A stretch of DNA of 39,610 nucleotides from an uncultured Flammeovirgaceae bacterium (GTDB taxonomy: Bacteria; Bacteroidota; Bacteroidia; Cytophagales; Cyclobacteriaceae), in the NCBI GenBank assembly GCA_937899105.1, contig CALBPF010000071.1, positions 1-39,610 of the forward strand. Direction: 5' to 3'. This document shows, piece by piece, positions 26,998-34,567 of this stretch. The notes under the pieces were generated by a model. The model was not told the origin of the DNA. It saw only the letters and a list, made by a program, of their open reading frames with translations, and did no database searches. The translations under genes were made by a program, and so were the position numbers. Each line of letters begins with the position of its first letter. The first letter of the stretch is position 1.

Positions 26998-27759
26998 TTA
27001 GATGCTAACTCTGAGTCCATCATATGCGAGAAATATGTTATTGGGAAGATCAACTTCGATGCTTTTATGGGTCCCCATTTTATGACTAATATGAGTGAAA
27101 TAGGTCCTTTCCGCTCCAATTTGCTTTGCCATTTTTATAGCTTCATTCAGGTTAAAATGAGAGATATGCGGCTCTTTCTGTAGTGAATTCAATACCAAAA
27201 CTTTTGAACCTAGGATTTTTTTAATCTGTTCCGGGGCTATAGCATTTGCATCGGTTATATAAGTAAAATCGCCTATTCGGAAGCCGTATACAGGTAATTT
27301 ATAGTGCATTACCTCTATAGGTATGAACCTCACACCGGCTATGTCAACAGCTTCTCCATTAAGCTCATAAGTTTCAATTTGTGGCACGCCGGGGTATTTC
27401 TTTTCGGCAAAAGCATAGCTAAATTCTCGCTTTAGTTGATCCAGTACTAAGCGTCTTGCATAAACGGGCATATCTTTTTTCTGCCGAAAATTGAATGCTC
27501 GAACATCATCCAGGCCGGCAGTATGATCTTTATGCTCATGAGTAAAAATGACAGCATCCAAAGTTTTTATCTTTTCTCTTAACATCTGTTGTCTGAAGTC
27601 AGGACCTGTATCAATTACAAAGCTTTTATTATCCACTTCCAGATGGACAGATGTTCTTAGCCGTTTATCTCTAAAGTCGAGAGATGAACATACTGGGCAA
27701 TCACAGGCTATAACAGGTACGCCTTGTGAAGTGCCTGTACCAAGAAAAGTCACTTTCAA
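26998..27759 (-). CDS. MBL-fold metallo-hydrolase (PhnP-like)
   Basis: This is a 253-residue cytosolic hydrolase of the metallo-beta-lactamase fold. The start KVTFLGTGTSQGVPVIACDC and the cysteines 19, 21 and 24 (CDCPVC) resemble PhnP-type phosphodiesterases, which hold a structural zinc. The metal motif HEHKDH is at 74-79, followed by TAGLDDVRAFN. Later histidines are at HYKLPVYGF and THISHKMGTH. The lack of phosphonate genes nearby argues against a true PhnP role; a cyclic phosphodiesterase or RNA-related substrate is possible. It overlaps the upstream 91-aa gene by 4 bp. Confidence 0.8.
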   Translation of the reverse strand: MKVTFLGTGTSQGVPVIACDCPVCSSLDFRDKRLRTSVHLEVDNKSFVIDTGPDFRQQMLREKIKTLDAVIFTHEHKDHTAGLDDVRAFNFRQKKDMPVYARRLVLDQLKREFSYAFAEKKYPGVPQIETYELNGEAVDIAGVRFIPIEVMHYKLPVYGFRIGDFTYITDANAIAPEQIKKILGSKVLVLNSLQKEPHISHFNLNEAIKMAKQIGAERTYFTHISHKMGTHKSIEVDLPNNIFLAYDGLRVSI

Positions 27760-28031
27760 AGCTCAAGTTCGGTTTGGGAGAGTTCTAAGTATAATTTAGC
27801 GTTTTTCTCACCTAGTCCGTCCACGTCAATTGCTATAGACTTAATTATATCCAACAGACAATTGATTTTGCCATCGGTTGCGAAAAACTTATTGATCACT
27901 ATGACCTTTGTATCCTTTAAGAGACACCATCCCGATTGAAAATTGCCCCTTTCATATCTTAATATGTATTCGGATTCGGCAATCAGATCTTCAAGCTTGT
28001 TTAAAAAATGCTTGGAGTATTTAATTACCAT
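27756..28031 (-). CDS. Conserved-looking 91-aa protein of unknown function
   Basis: This small protein has no signal peptide or membrane helix. It has a helical start (KHFLNKLEDLIAESEYI), a central beta-like stretch with RYERGNFQSGWCLLKDTKVIVINKFF, and ATDGKINCLLDIIKSIAID, then a C-terminal helix. I do not recognise a named domain. Its stop overlaps the MBL hydrolase start by 4 bp, and it begins 8 bp after the response regulator gene, so it is probably a genuine member of a five-gene operon. Coding is supported by the tight spacing on both sides. Confidence 0.6.
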   Translation of the reverse strand: MVIKYSKHFLNKLEDLIAESEYILRYERGNFQSGWCLLKDTKVIVINKFFATDGKINCLLDIIKSIAIDVDGLGEKNAKLYLELSQTELEL

Positions 28032-28039
28032 GCTGAGGA

Positions 28040-28408
28040 TCAGGTATATTTTTTGACTGCATTAACTAACGCATCGTAGTCCAATGGTTTGATAAGATAA
28101 TCGTTAATACCAATCTCATCAAAGTCCTCTTTACTATAGTTCTTGTAATTCCCTGAAATGGCGATAATGGGTACATTAGCTTTTTTTGAATCCTTATTTT
28201 TACGGATTTGACTTGCCAACTCCATGCCATTGGCTCCAGGTAAAATTATATCAAGTATTACAACGTCGTAATCGTTATTTTCAATTTCATCTAGCACATT
28301 TATCCCTGTTTTGGTTCCTTTTATTTCATAACCCTGACCCTGAAAAATTTTCTTGGAAAGTGTTTGAATCACAGGACTGTCATCTGCGAGTAAGATCTTT
28401 TTGGCCAT
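28040..28408 (-). CDS. Single-domain response regulator
   Basis: This 122-residue receiver domain has no output domain. It shows the acidic pair Asp9-Asp10 (LLADDSPV), the phospho-acceptor Asp53 (VVILDIILPGANG), Ser85 (IIAISGN) and Lys107 (YLIKPLD). It should act like CheY or Spo0F, passing a phosphoryl group or binding a partner. Its start lies 5 bp after the stop of the hybrid kinase gene, which ends in an Hpt domain, so phosphotransfer from that Hpt to this receiver is the natural guess. Confidence 0.9.
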   Translation of the reverse strand: MAKKILLADDSPVIQTLSKKIFQGQGYEIKGTKTGINVLDEIENNDYDVVILDIILPGANGMELASQIRKNKDSKKANVPIIAISGNYKNYSKEDFDEIGINDYLIKPLDYDALVNAVKKYT

Positions 28409-28413
28409 TATTC

Positions 28414-30738
28414 TTAAACTTTAAACGATTGCACCTCTTTTTGAAAGCTAGCGAAAAGTAGGCGTAACTTCTCTAAATCAGCATCAAAAGTATGATATTT
28501 TTTTGTTTTTGTAACACTCTCCATATGCTCTGACCATCTGGCTATTCTATCAGCTCCTAACGTTCCGGCATTACCTTTAATGGTATGCAAAACATTTGAC
28601 GCTTCTTGGTATTCTTCGCTTCTTAATAACAAATCGAGTTCTTCTATTTGGTGGTCAAGCTCTTGGCAGAACTCCCCCAATGCCTCTAGAACCATTTCCT
28701 CTCCACCATAAGACGCTAGCTTACTTAGTACCTTTTTATTCATAACTTCCTTTTTGGAAGTATTTTCAATTATGGAGGATTGCGTTTTTTTAAAACCACC
28801 AAGGCAGCAGTTTTCTACTTTGTGTATTAAATTTACCGGGTCAATAGGTTTAGCTATATAATCCTGAAAAACACTTTTATCAAAACTTTCTGCCTTTCCA
28901 TAAGCCGTCATTGCAATTATTGGCGGTGGTGAATCCAATTGTTCATGGAGCTTTGTAGCAGTAATTATACCGTTCATTCCTGGCATTTGTATATCCATTA
29001 TTACTACATCAAAATTTGCCTTACTGCAAAGCCTTAATGCCTCAAATCCACTTTTAGCTGTTTCTACTACGGCGCCCGCCTTTGACAAAATTTCAGAGGC
29101 CAATTGCAGATTAATGCTATTATCATCTACTACTAATATCTTTGTGGAAGTATTCAAACGGCCAGGTGAGGACTTTGGGCTCTTATTATTTTTTGACTTA
29201 CTTTGTTTTGTTTTGAACGTAAACCAAAAGATGCTTCCCTGACCTTTTTCCGATTCAACTTGGATTTGGCCTCCAAAAAGCTTTACCAAATTTTTCGATA
29301 GATGAAGCCCAAGCCCAGTTCCTCCGTAGGATTTTTTTTTAGAACTATCGAGCTGAGAAAAGCTTTTAAAAAGTCGCTTTTGGTCCTTTTGGGAAATTCC
29401 AATGCCATTATCGCTTACGCTGCCTTTTAACCAAAAAACCTTATTATTAACTTTTTTTACGCTGATTGAGGTTGTGACTCTTCCTCCTATTTGTGTGAAT
29501 TTGATGCCGTTGGACAAAAGGTTGGAGAAAATCTGTAGTAATTTAACCTCATCCGTTGTAATGAAATCTGGCACACCCTCTTCAATGGTAAACGCTAGGT
29601 CAACTTGATTGTCCAGGGCCTGTGCGCTATACAAATGCTTTAACTTATTCATCAAATCATGGAGGCTTATATTCTTACGGTTAAGCGCCATTTTTCCAGC
29701 CTCAATTTTGGATATGTCTAGAAGATCATTTAAAAGATCTAAAAGTATGTCAGCAGAACTCCTTAGTGAATTTATATGCTTGGTTTGTTGATCGTTAATT
29801 TTAGTTTCACTCAATAAATGAACCATGCCCATGATTCCGTTTAGGGGAGTTCGTATCTCGTGACTCATATTTGCAAGGAAACGCTCCTTGATCTTCAATG
29901 ATTTTTCTAGCTCTTCTTTTGATTCTTTAAGCTCCAAATTTGCCTTCTTTAAAAGCGTTATATCACGCGCTACACCTTCAATATAGCGAGGCTGAAGTTC
30001 GTCGTAAACCAGGTTTAAATTACAGTTACAAGGAATTTTACCGCCTGATTTATGGACTAAATCAAACTCGAGGTTTTGTACTTTTCCGTTTTGCGCTAAC
30101 TGTTTAAGAAGAGACTTGGTTCTTTGGTTGTAGATGTAAAAATTGGTTATATTTTTACCGATGAGCTCCGTACTTTCAAAACCGGTGATAGCTTTAACCG
30201 AAGGGCTGAGCATCGTGATGATTCCATCCAGTGTACATCGAAAATACAGGTCTTGAAATGATTCAAATATAGTCCGAAATTTGCGCTCACTCTTTTGTAA
30301 GTCTATACGTGATTGCATCTTTTCGGTGATATCATAAGCCACACCTGAAACAGCGATTATATTGCCTGAGTTATCATAGGTCGGATTCAAAAAAACACCT
30401 TTCCAAATGTTGCCTGGCTGATTGGTGACCTGTAATTCAAAGTTCAACAGGTTTCCTTTTGCAGCTTGTTGATAGCGATTTTTCCAGAATGTGCGCGCTT
30501 TTTGTGTTTTGATTACATCACCTTCGTAGAACGTTATTTTACTATTTTTTTCATCTGAAAATAACTCCCTAAAGTAGTTCTGGTTAAAGGAAATTAGCTC
30601 AAAATCCATATTCACAGACCAAACAATAAGATTGCTGCCTTCTAGAACGGAAGTGTTGACTATATTCCTTGATTTTTCAAGGGCCAGTTCTTCCCTTAAG
30701 AGCTTAATAGTAGATTTGAGGGACTCAAAGGTTTCCAT
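28414..30738 (-). CDS. Soluble hybrid histidine kinase: PAS-PAS-HisKA-HATPase-REC-Hpt
   Basis: This 774-residue sensor kinase has no signal peptide or membrane helix, so it senses a cytosolic cue. In order it has an N-terminal helix, two PAS domains (about 30-145 and 150-270, the first with GVAYDITEK and the second with EGVARDITLLKKAN), a HisKA domain (FLANMSHEIRTPLNGIMG), an ATPase domain (DNGIGISQKDQKRLF, SYGGTGLGLHLSKNLV), and a receiver (KILVVDDNSINLQLA, VVIMDIQMPGMNG, YIAKPID). The chain ends in an Hpt domain (LHTIKGNAGTLGADRI). This is a full phosphorelay in one chain. The single-domain regulator 5 bp downstream is the likely final acceptor. It is the first gene of the leftward cluster and diverges from miaA. 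Confidence 0.93.
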   Translation of the reverse strand: METFESLKSTIKLLREELALEKSRNIVNTSVLEGSNLIVWSVNMDFELISFNQNYFRELFSDEKNSKITFYEGDVIKTQKARTFWKNRYQQAAKGNLLNFELQVTNQPGNIWKGVFLNPTYDNSGNIIAVSGVAYDITEKMQSRIDLQKSERKFRTIFESFQDLYFRCTLDGIITMLSPSVKAITGFESTELIGKNITNFYIYNQRTKSLLKQLAQNGKVQNLEFDLVHKSGGKIPCNCNLNLVYDELQPRYIEGVARDITLLKKANLELKESKEELEKSLKIKERFLANMSHEIRTPLNGIMGMVHLLSETKINDQQTKHINSLRSSADILLDLLNDLLDISKIEAGKMALNRKNISLHDLMNKLKHLYSAQALDNQVDLAFTIEEGVPDFITTDEVKLLQIFSNLLSNGIKFTQIGGRVTTSISVKKVNNKVFWLKGSVSDNGIGISQKDQKRLFKSFSQLDSSKKKSYGGTGLGLHLSKNLVKLFGGQIQVESEKGQGSIFWFTFKTKQSKSKNNKSPKSSPGRLNTSTKILVVDDNSINLQLASEILSKAGAVVETAKSGFEALRLCSKANFDVVIMDIQMPGMNGIITATKLHEQLDSPPPIIAMTAYGKAESFDKSVFQDYIAKPIDPVNLIHKVENCCLGGFKKTQSSIIENTSKKEVMNKKVLSKLASYGGEEMVLEALGEFCQELDHQIEELDLLLRSEEYQEASNVLHTIKGNAGTLGADRIARWSEHMESVTKTKKYHTFDADLEKLRLLFASFQKEVQSFKV

Positions 30739-30785
30739 TGCTGTAAATAAACGAATTTTCGATTACTCAATTAGGCCTTATTGAT

Positions 30786-31691
30786 ATGAGAAAGACTTTG
30801 ATATCCGTTGTAGGACCTACAGCCGTAGGTAAAACGAAATCGGCGATTGAGATTGCGCAATACTTTGGAACTGAGATCATCTCTGCAGATTCACGGCAGT
30901 GCTATCGCGAAATGAATATAGGTACAGCAAAACCATCAGCGGATGAGCTAAGGCTTGTAAAGCACCACTTTATTAATTCTCATTCAATTCATGATTTTTT
31001 TTCAGCCGGAGCTTTTGAAAAAGCAGCTTTGGCAAAGCTAGATGATCTTTTTGCAGAGCTTAATCCGGTGGTGATGGTTGGTGGTTCAGGTCTTTACGTA
31101 GAGGCGGTTATTGAAGGATTAGCGAATATACCAAAAATCATTACTAGCATTCGTACGGAGCTTGTTGATAAGTTGAATTCTAATGGTCTCGGACCTTTAT
31201 TTGATACGCTGAATTCGGTGGACCCGGAATATGCACAATTGGTAGATAAGCAAAACCCGCAGCGAATAATAAGAGCGCTAGAAGTTTTTATGGGTACCGG
31301 TAAACCTTATTCCTTCTGGAGGAATTTGGATTCTGCCAAAAGGGATTTTGATATAATTTCAGTTGGTCTTGAGCTTGATAGGGAAGAACTTTACAAAAGA
31401 ATAGACCGTCGTATGGATGTTATGATAGACGAGGGATTATTTAATGAAGCCGATGCTCTTTTTCAATTTAAGGATTTGAACCCGCTACAAACCGTAGGAT
31501 ACAAGGAGATTTTTAATCATAAGTTAGGTAAATATGACTATGATGAATGCATAAGACTACTCAAACGCAACTCCAGGAGATATGCTAAACGGCAATTAAC
31601 ATGGTTCAAGAAAAATGAAAAGACCCGCTGGTTTAATCCAAATGAGGTTAGCCAGATCCGGAATTTTATTGAAACTTCCCTAAAGAATTAA
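30786..31691 (+). CDS. miaA: tRNA dimethylallyltransferase
   Basis: MiaA adds a dimethylallyl group to A37 of tRNAs that read codons starting with U. The 301-residue chain begins with the P-loop VVGPTAVGKTKSAIEIA, then DSRQCYREMNIGTAKP, GGSGLYVEAVIEGL, NPQRIIRALEVF and the C-terminal LLKRNSRRYAKRQLTWFKK, all typical. Length is normal. It lies 47 bp from the divergent hybrid kinase gene, so the two promoters must overlap or sit close together. Confidence 0.95.
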   Translation: MRKTLISVVGPTAVGKTKSAIEIAQYFGTEIISADSRQCYREMNIGTAKPSADELRLVKHHFINSHSIHDFFSAGAFEKAALAKLDDLFAELNPVVMVGGSGLYVEAVIEGLANIPKIITSIRTELVDKLNSNGLGPLFDTLNSVDPEYAQLVDKQNPQRIIRALEVFMGTGKPYSFWRNLDSAKRDFDIISVGLELDREELYKRIDRRMDVMIDEGLFNEADALFQFKDLNPLQTVGYKEIFNHKLGKYDYDECIRLLKRNSRRYAKRQLTWFKKNEKTRWFNPNEVSQIRNFIETSLKN

Positions 31692-31755
31692 TGTTTGGCA
31701 CGAAAAGTGAAATTATTTTAACTTAGATGCTGTTTATCAGCCGAGGTGAATTATT

Positions 31756-32286
31756 ATGAAAATCTTAAAACCATCATTACTTGCACTATTGGTCATTGTT
31801 GCTTTTGGATTTACCAAACCAACGGAATCTAAGGTAAACTGGCTCACTTTCGAAGAAGCTGTTGAGAAATCTAAGTCTGAGAAACGTAAGATATTTATTG
31901 ATGTATATACTGACTGGTGCGGTTGGTGCAAGGTGATGGACAAGAATACTTTCAACAATCCGGAGATAGCACAATACTTAAATAAGAATTTTTATCCTGT
32001 AAAATTTAATGCTGAACAAAAGGAAGACATTGAATTCAATAGCTCTACATTTAAGTTTGTTCCATCCGGCCGAAGAGGTTACCATCAACTGGCTGTTGCT
32101 CTTTTAAACAACAAGTTAAGTTATCCTACAGTAGTTTTTCTGGATGAAAACTTTGCTATGATCCAGCCGCTTCCTGGCTACCAAAAGCCGGATCAGTTTG
32201 AGAAAGTGATCAAATTTATAGGTGGGGATCATTTTAAAAATACCTCTTGGAAAGACTGGCAAGATGAATTTGTATCCAGCCTTTAA
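31756..32286 (+). CDS. Exported thioredoxin-like protein (CGWC, DUF255-type)
   Basis: This 176-residue protein has a hydrophobic N-terminal segment (8-19, LLALLVIVAFGF) that is a signal peptide or anchor. A thioredoxin fold follows, with the active site Cys55-Gly-Trp-Cys58 in YTDWCGWCKVMD and the cis-proline strand LSYPTVVFLDEN. The spacing and the DKNTFNNPEIAQYLN segment resemble DUF255/DsbD-gamma-like thioredoxins. It probably handles disulfides in the periplasm. GAGGTG-like bases lie upstream of ATG 31756. It stands alone 64 bp after miaA and converges with the sigma-factor unit. Confidence 0.82.
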   Translation: MKILKPSLLALLVIVAFGFTKPTESKVNWLTFEEAVEKSKSEKRKIFIDVYTDWCGWCKVMDKNTFNNPEIAQYLNKNFYPVKFNAEQKEDIEFNSSTFKFVPSGRRGYHQLAVALLNNKLSYPTVVFLDENFAMIQPLPGYQKPDQFEKVIKFIGGDHFKNTSWKDWQDEFVSSL

Positions 32287-32293
32287 TTTCAAT

Positions 32294-32869
32294 TTAGTGT
32301 TGTTTCAGGTAAAATTCTGAAAAAAGAAAATAGAAAAACATCACATTCTTCCATTGGTCATCCTGTTGAAATTCAAACCTTTTATTATCGTAACTGAATT
32401 CGATAGATTTTCTTAATGTATTTACGAAGTCGTAAATATTCAGAGAATCCGAACTATCCTGGAGATTGAAGTCCAAAGGAACTCGGTTTCTTGGACCAAT
32501 GAGGTTAGCAAAATCACGAAAATTACTGAGTACAATAAGCCTAAGAAAATTCATTTGTTCGAAATCTTTTGTAGCAGGACAAATGCATTCATTGCCATAT
32601 TTACCATGCCACTTGACTATTTTTAGGCTATCGGGGCTTTCATTGGCAGATGCTTTTACAATGAGATTTTCCAATTCAAATTTACCTTTGTATTTGGCTC
32701 TAGTAATAACAGACTGGCACAAAGCTTTGACGAATTGCGCAGTCAAAGCGCTATCGGTTCCGTTTGTGCTGTAGATTTGGAGGGTATCTTGTGCTGTTAA
32801 GCTATAACTTATAAAACCGGTGAATATAAATGAAGTGATAACCTTATTCCACTTTAATATCAAATGCAT
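32294..32869 (-). CDS. Exported protein of unknown function, third gene of the sigma unit
   Basis: This is a 191-residue protein from the ATG at 32869; an in-frame ATG at 32902 would add 11 residues. The chosen start gives a clean signal peptide (MHLILKWNKVITSFIFTGFI ending near LTAQ). The mature part has a cysteine in VKALCQSV and a pair in NECICPAT, which could form disulfides or bind metal. It also has FVNTLRKSIEFSYDNKRFEF. No domain is recognised. It overlaps the end of the 84-aa membrane protein gene by 26 bp, so it belongs to the sigma-factor operon. It could be the periplasmic sensor or target of that unit (inference). Confidence 0.6.
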   Translation of the reverse strand: MHLILKWNKVITSFIFTGFISYSLTAQDTLQIYSTNGTDSALTAQFVKALCQSVITRAKYKGKFELENLIVKASANESPDSLKIVKWHGKYGNECICPATKDFEQMNFLRLIVLSNFRDFANLIGPRNRVPLDFNLQDSSDSLNIYDFVNTLRKSIEFSYDNKRFEFQQDDQWKNVMFFYFLFSEFYLKQH

Positions 32870-33098
32870 TAGAAAAGGTTTGTGCGCTAATATCATCAAC
32901 AAAAAGAAGCATTAACAAGAACAAGATAATAATAACAATATATACTAACTTTTTTTTGTCGTTATAAAGCATTTGGCGAATCCCAGAAGTGCTGTAGTAC
33001 TTTTGGTACTGTTTTAAAAAGCCGTCAAAATCACGATAGCTTCTAACAGTGGATAGGCTTGGTGAGGGAGCATTTATTTTAACCCTAATCTTAGTCAT
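32844..33098 (-). CDS. Small single-pass membrane protein coupled to sigma factor
   Basis: This 84-residue protein has a basic, soluble N-terminal part of about 50 residues. One strongly hydrophobic helix follows (51-67, LVYIVIIILFLLMLLFV), then a 17-residue acidic tail. The lysines before the helix predict a cytosolic N-terminus. The layout is like a very small anti-sigma factor, though no zinc-binding anti-sigma motif or RskA/FecR-type domain is visible. It overlaps the sigma gene by 8 bp upstream and the exported protein gene by 26 bp downstream, which strongly supports that it is real and co-translated. Confidence 0.65.
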   Translation of the reverse strand: MTKIRVKINAPSPSLSTVRSYRDFDGFLKQYQKYYSTSGIRQMLYNDKKKLVYIVIIILFLLMLLFVDDISAQTFSNAFDIKVE

Positions 33099-33774
33099 GA
33101 TATTTGATCTCCTTGGATATCTTCTTAAGCTTATCGATAACTCTGTACGTTTTTACCTTGGCGTTAACTTCTGTAAGTCCAAGTAAATAACCAATTTCCC
33201 TAAAAGATAACTCTTCAAAGAATCGTAGTTCTATGAGCTGTATCTCGGCTTCATTTAATTGCTCTAGCAATACGGGAACAAGGATGCTGGGATCTAAAAT
33301 CGGTGCGGTATATTCAATTTCAGAGATGATAAGATTAATGTGATCATCGGTAATGTTTACGATTCGATCCATTTTGTCCTGTTCTCTGAAAAAGAGGTTA
33401 ATTTCGTTAATGGCTATTCTATATAGCCAGGCAGAGAAGGGCACACCCTGGTATTTATAGCGATTAATATTTTTCAGACTTTTCAGAAAAACCCTGGAGG
33501 TGACATCTGCGCTTGCATCCAGGTTATCAACGCGTTTTTGAATGAATAGGAATAGTTGATCATAATACTTCATATATATTGGAGCAAAGTTCTCCGGATT
33601 CTTTTGAGCGTTTTTGATAATGTCATGTTCTTCAAGAATTTCGGCTTCACTCTTATGGTATGAGAGAGCTGCTGTGATAGCTAAAACCGGAGATATTAAA
33701 ATATTGTGAACGACGTTTATCATCCACCATAAAGTGATTTGATACGTATTAAAAACTTGATGCATTGTGCGCAT
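33091..33774 (-). CDS. Sigma-70 family (ECF-type) RNA polymerase sigma factor
   Basis: This 227-residue protein has sigma region 2 at about 66-130 (YYDQLFLFIQKRVDN, ADVTSRVFLKSLKNI, FSAWLYRIAINEINLFFRE) and region 4 at about 168-222 (LNEAEIQLIELRFFEELSFREIGYLLGL, AKVKTYRVIDKLKK). Oddly, about 40 residues precede the domain and hold a hydrophobic stretch (15-38, WWMINVVHNILISPVLAITA) that could be a membrane helix or simply an over-extended start. ATGs at 33774, 33765 and 33721 are all in frame, and none removes the hydrophobic part completely. It heads a three-gene unit with a small membrane protein and an exported protein. A structured leader lies just upstream. Confidence 0.85.
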   Translation of the reverse strand: MRTMHQVFNTYQITLWWMINVVHNILISPVLAITAALSYHKSEAEILEEHDIIKNAQKNPENFAPIYMKYYDQLFLFIQKRVDNLDASADVTSRVFLKSLKNINRYKYQGVPFSAWLYRIAINEINLFFREQDKMDRIVNITDDHINLIISEIEYTAPILDPSILVPVLLEQLNEAEIQLIELRFFEELSFREIGYLLGLTEVNAKVKTYRVIDKLKKISKEIKYHD

Positions 33775-33792
33775 ATGCTTAAGTTACAATCA

Positions 33793-33899
33793 TTTTCTAA
33801 TTTTAGAAAAATATCCGGTCATGCCGTCTTCGGTCAGCCGACCGGATATTTACCGCCTTTACAATGTCTGCCGACCGCCATCAGCAGATCTCTCATTGT
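33793..33899 (-). promoter_or_regulatory. Structured leader with terminator-like and alternative hairpins
   Basis: Read on the minus strand, ACAATG/CATTGT (33899-33894 with 33866-33861) encloses CTGC/GCAG. Then comes a perfect 12-bp stem, AAATATCCGGTC (33851-33840) with GACCGGATATTT (33820-33809), followed by TT to give a T5 run that looks like an intrinsic terminator. The 5' arm's CGGTC can instead pair with the nearer GACCG (33835-33831) across a 4-nt loop. A last dyad TTTTCTAA/TTAGAAAA (33810-33793) follows. The sigma-factor start is 19 bp beyond. The pattern suggests attenuation control, or alternatively a palindromic repeat element. Confidence 0.5.
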
Positions 33900-33933
33900 T
33901 ATTGGAAATGAAGTGACTTCATAATGCAAGAAC

Positions 33934-33958
33934 TTGTGAAGGGTACACTTTTTCACAA
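33934..33958. promoter_or_regulatory. Inverted repeat between the sigma factor and FKBP genes
   Basis: TTGTGAA (33934-33940) and TTCACAA (33952-33958) form a perfect 7-bp dyad with 11 nt between. It lies 8 bp before the -33 element of the FKBP promoter, so it could be an operator. It could also serve leftward transcription of the sigma unit. Confidence 0.35.
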
Positions 33959-33965
33959 TAAATTT

Positions 33966-33993
33966 TTTGGTGATGCTAGTAATCCTACCTTTG
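33966..33993 (+). promoter_or_regulatory. Promoter of the FKBP-type isomerase gene
   Basis: TTTG (33966-33969) and TACCTTTG (33986-33993) match the -33 and TAnnTTTG -7 elements, with a 16-nt spacer that is slightly short. The gene starts 39 bp after the -7 element and has GAGG before its ATG. Confidence 0.6.
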
Positions 33994-34032
33994 GCACTCG
34001 AAAAACCCATAAATAATCAATAAAACGAGGTA

Positions 34033-34461
34033 ATGTCTGAAGTAAAGAAAGGAGATAAGGTTAAGGTCCACTACACCGGAAAATTAAATAATGGAGAAGT
34101 TTTTGACTCCAGTGTCGGCAAATCACCTCTTGAATTCGAAGTAGGAGCTGGAATGATGATCGCAGGTTTTGACGCTGCGGTAAATGGGATGAAGGTAGGT
34201 GATAAAAAGGTGGCTGAGATTTCTGCAAGTGAGGCCTATGGAGATGTGAATCAGGAAATGATTGTTGATATCAATCGATCGCAACTACCATTGGATTTAG
34301 TGCCCGAGATCGGGCAACAACTAGCTATGCAGCAACCAAACGGACAGTCTGTTCCCGTTACGGTGACCCAGGTTCGAGAGGACGGTATTACGATAGACGC
34401 TAATCACTCGTTAGCTGGTAAGGATCTAATTTTTGAAATAGAGCTTGTCGAGATATCATAA
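34033..34461 (+). CDS. FKBP-type peptidyl-prolyl isomerase (SlyD-like)
   Basis: This 142-residue cytosolic protein speeds cis-trans change at prolines and probably acts as a folding helper. The FKBP core is split by an insert-in-flap domain, as in SlyD. The core parts are GDKVKVHYTGKLNNGEVFDSS with LEFEVGAGMMIAGFDAAVNGM, and HSLAGKDLIFEIELVEI at the end. Between them the insert holds the chaperone-type segment (about 70-122, ASEAYGDVNQEMI...VTVTQV). It lacks the histidine/cysteine-rich metal tail of E. coli SlyD. It stands alone under its own promoter. Its stop codon merges with the A-run of the terminator for the opposite strand. Confidence 0.9.
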   Translation: MSEVKKGDKVKVHYTGKLNNGEVFDSSVGKSPLEFEVGAGMMIAGFDAAVNGMKVGDKKVAEISASEAYGDVNQEMIVDINRSQLPLDLVPEIGQQLAMQQPNGQSVPVTVTQVREDGITIDANHSLAGKDLIFEIELVEIS

Positions 34462-34497
34462 AAAAGGGGCCGTTTCAAAATAATTTAAACGGCCTCT
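34460..34497 (-). terminator. Intrinsic terminator for the 43-aa membrane protein gene
   Basis: GGGGCCGTTT (34466-34475) pairs with AAACGGCCTC (34487-34496), with one G-T pair. On the minus strand the stem is followed by six T (34465-34460). On the plus strand no T-run follows directly, so it works best leftward, though it may also slow the FKBP transcript. Confidence 0.8.
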
Positions 34498-34567
34498 AAT
34501 TCTGTGTATGGTTTTTACTCAGTAGATACCCAAACTATAATTCATTCCTTTTGGAATAGCTTTTTTT

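Noticed and set aside
26998..27759. Phosphonate degradation (PhnP) by the MBL hydrolase
   Set aside because: No other phn gene is present, and the hydrolase belongs to a signalling/ribosome-rescue gene cluster; only the fold and cysteine motif are PhnP-like.
34466..34496. Terminator for the FKBP gene on the plus strand
   Set aside because: The hairpin is followed by TAATTCTG rather than a T-run on that strand; the T-run is on the minus strand, so it was assigned to the small leftward gene.
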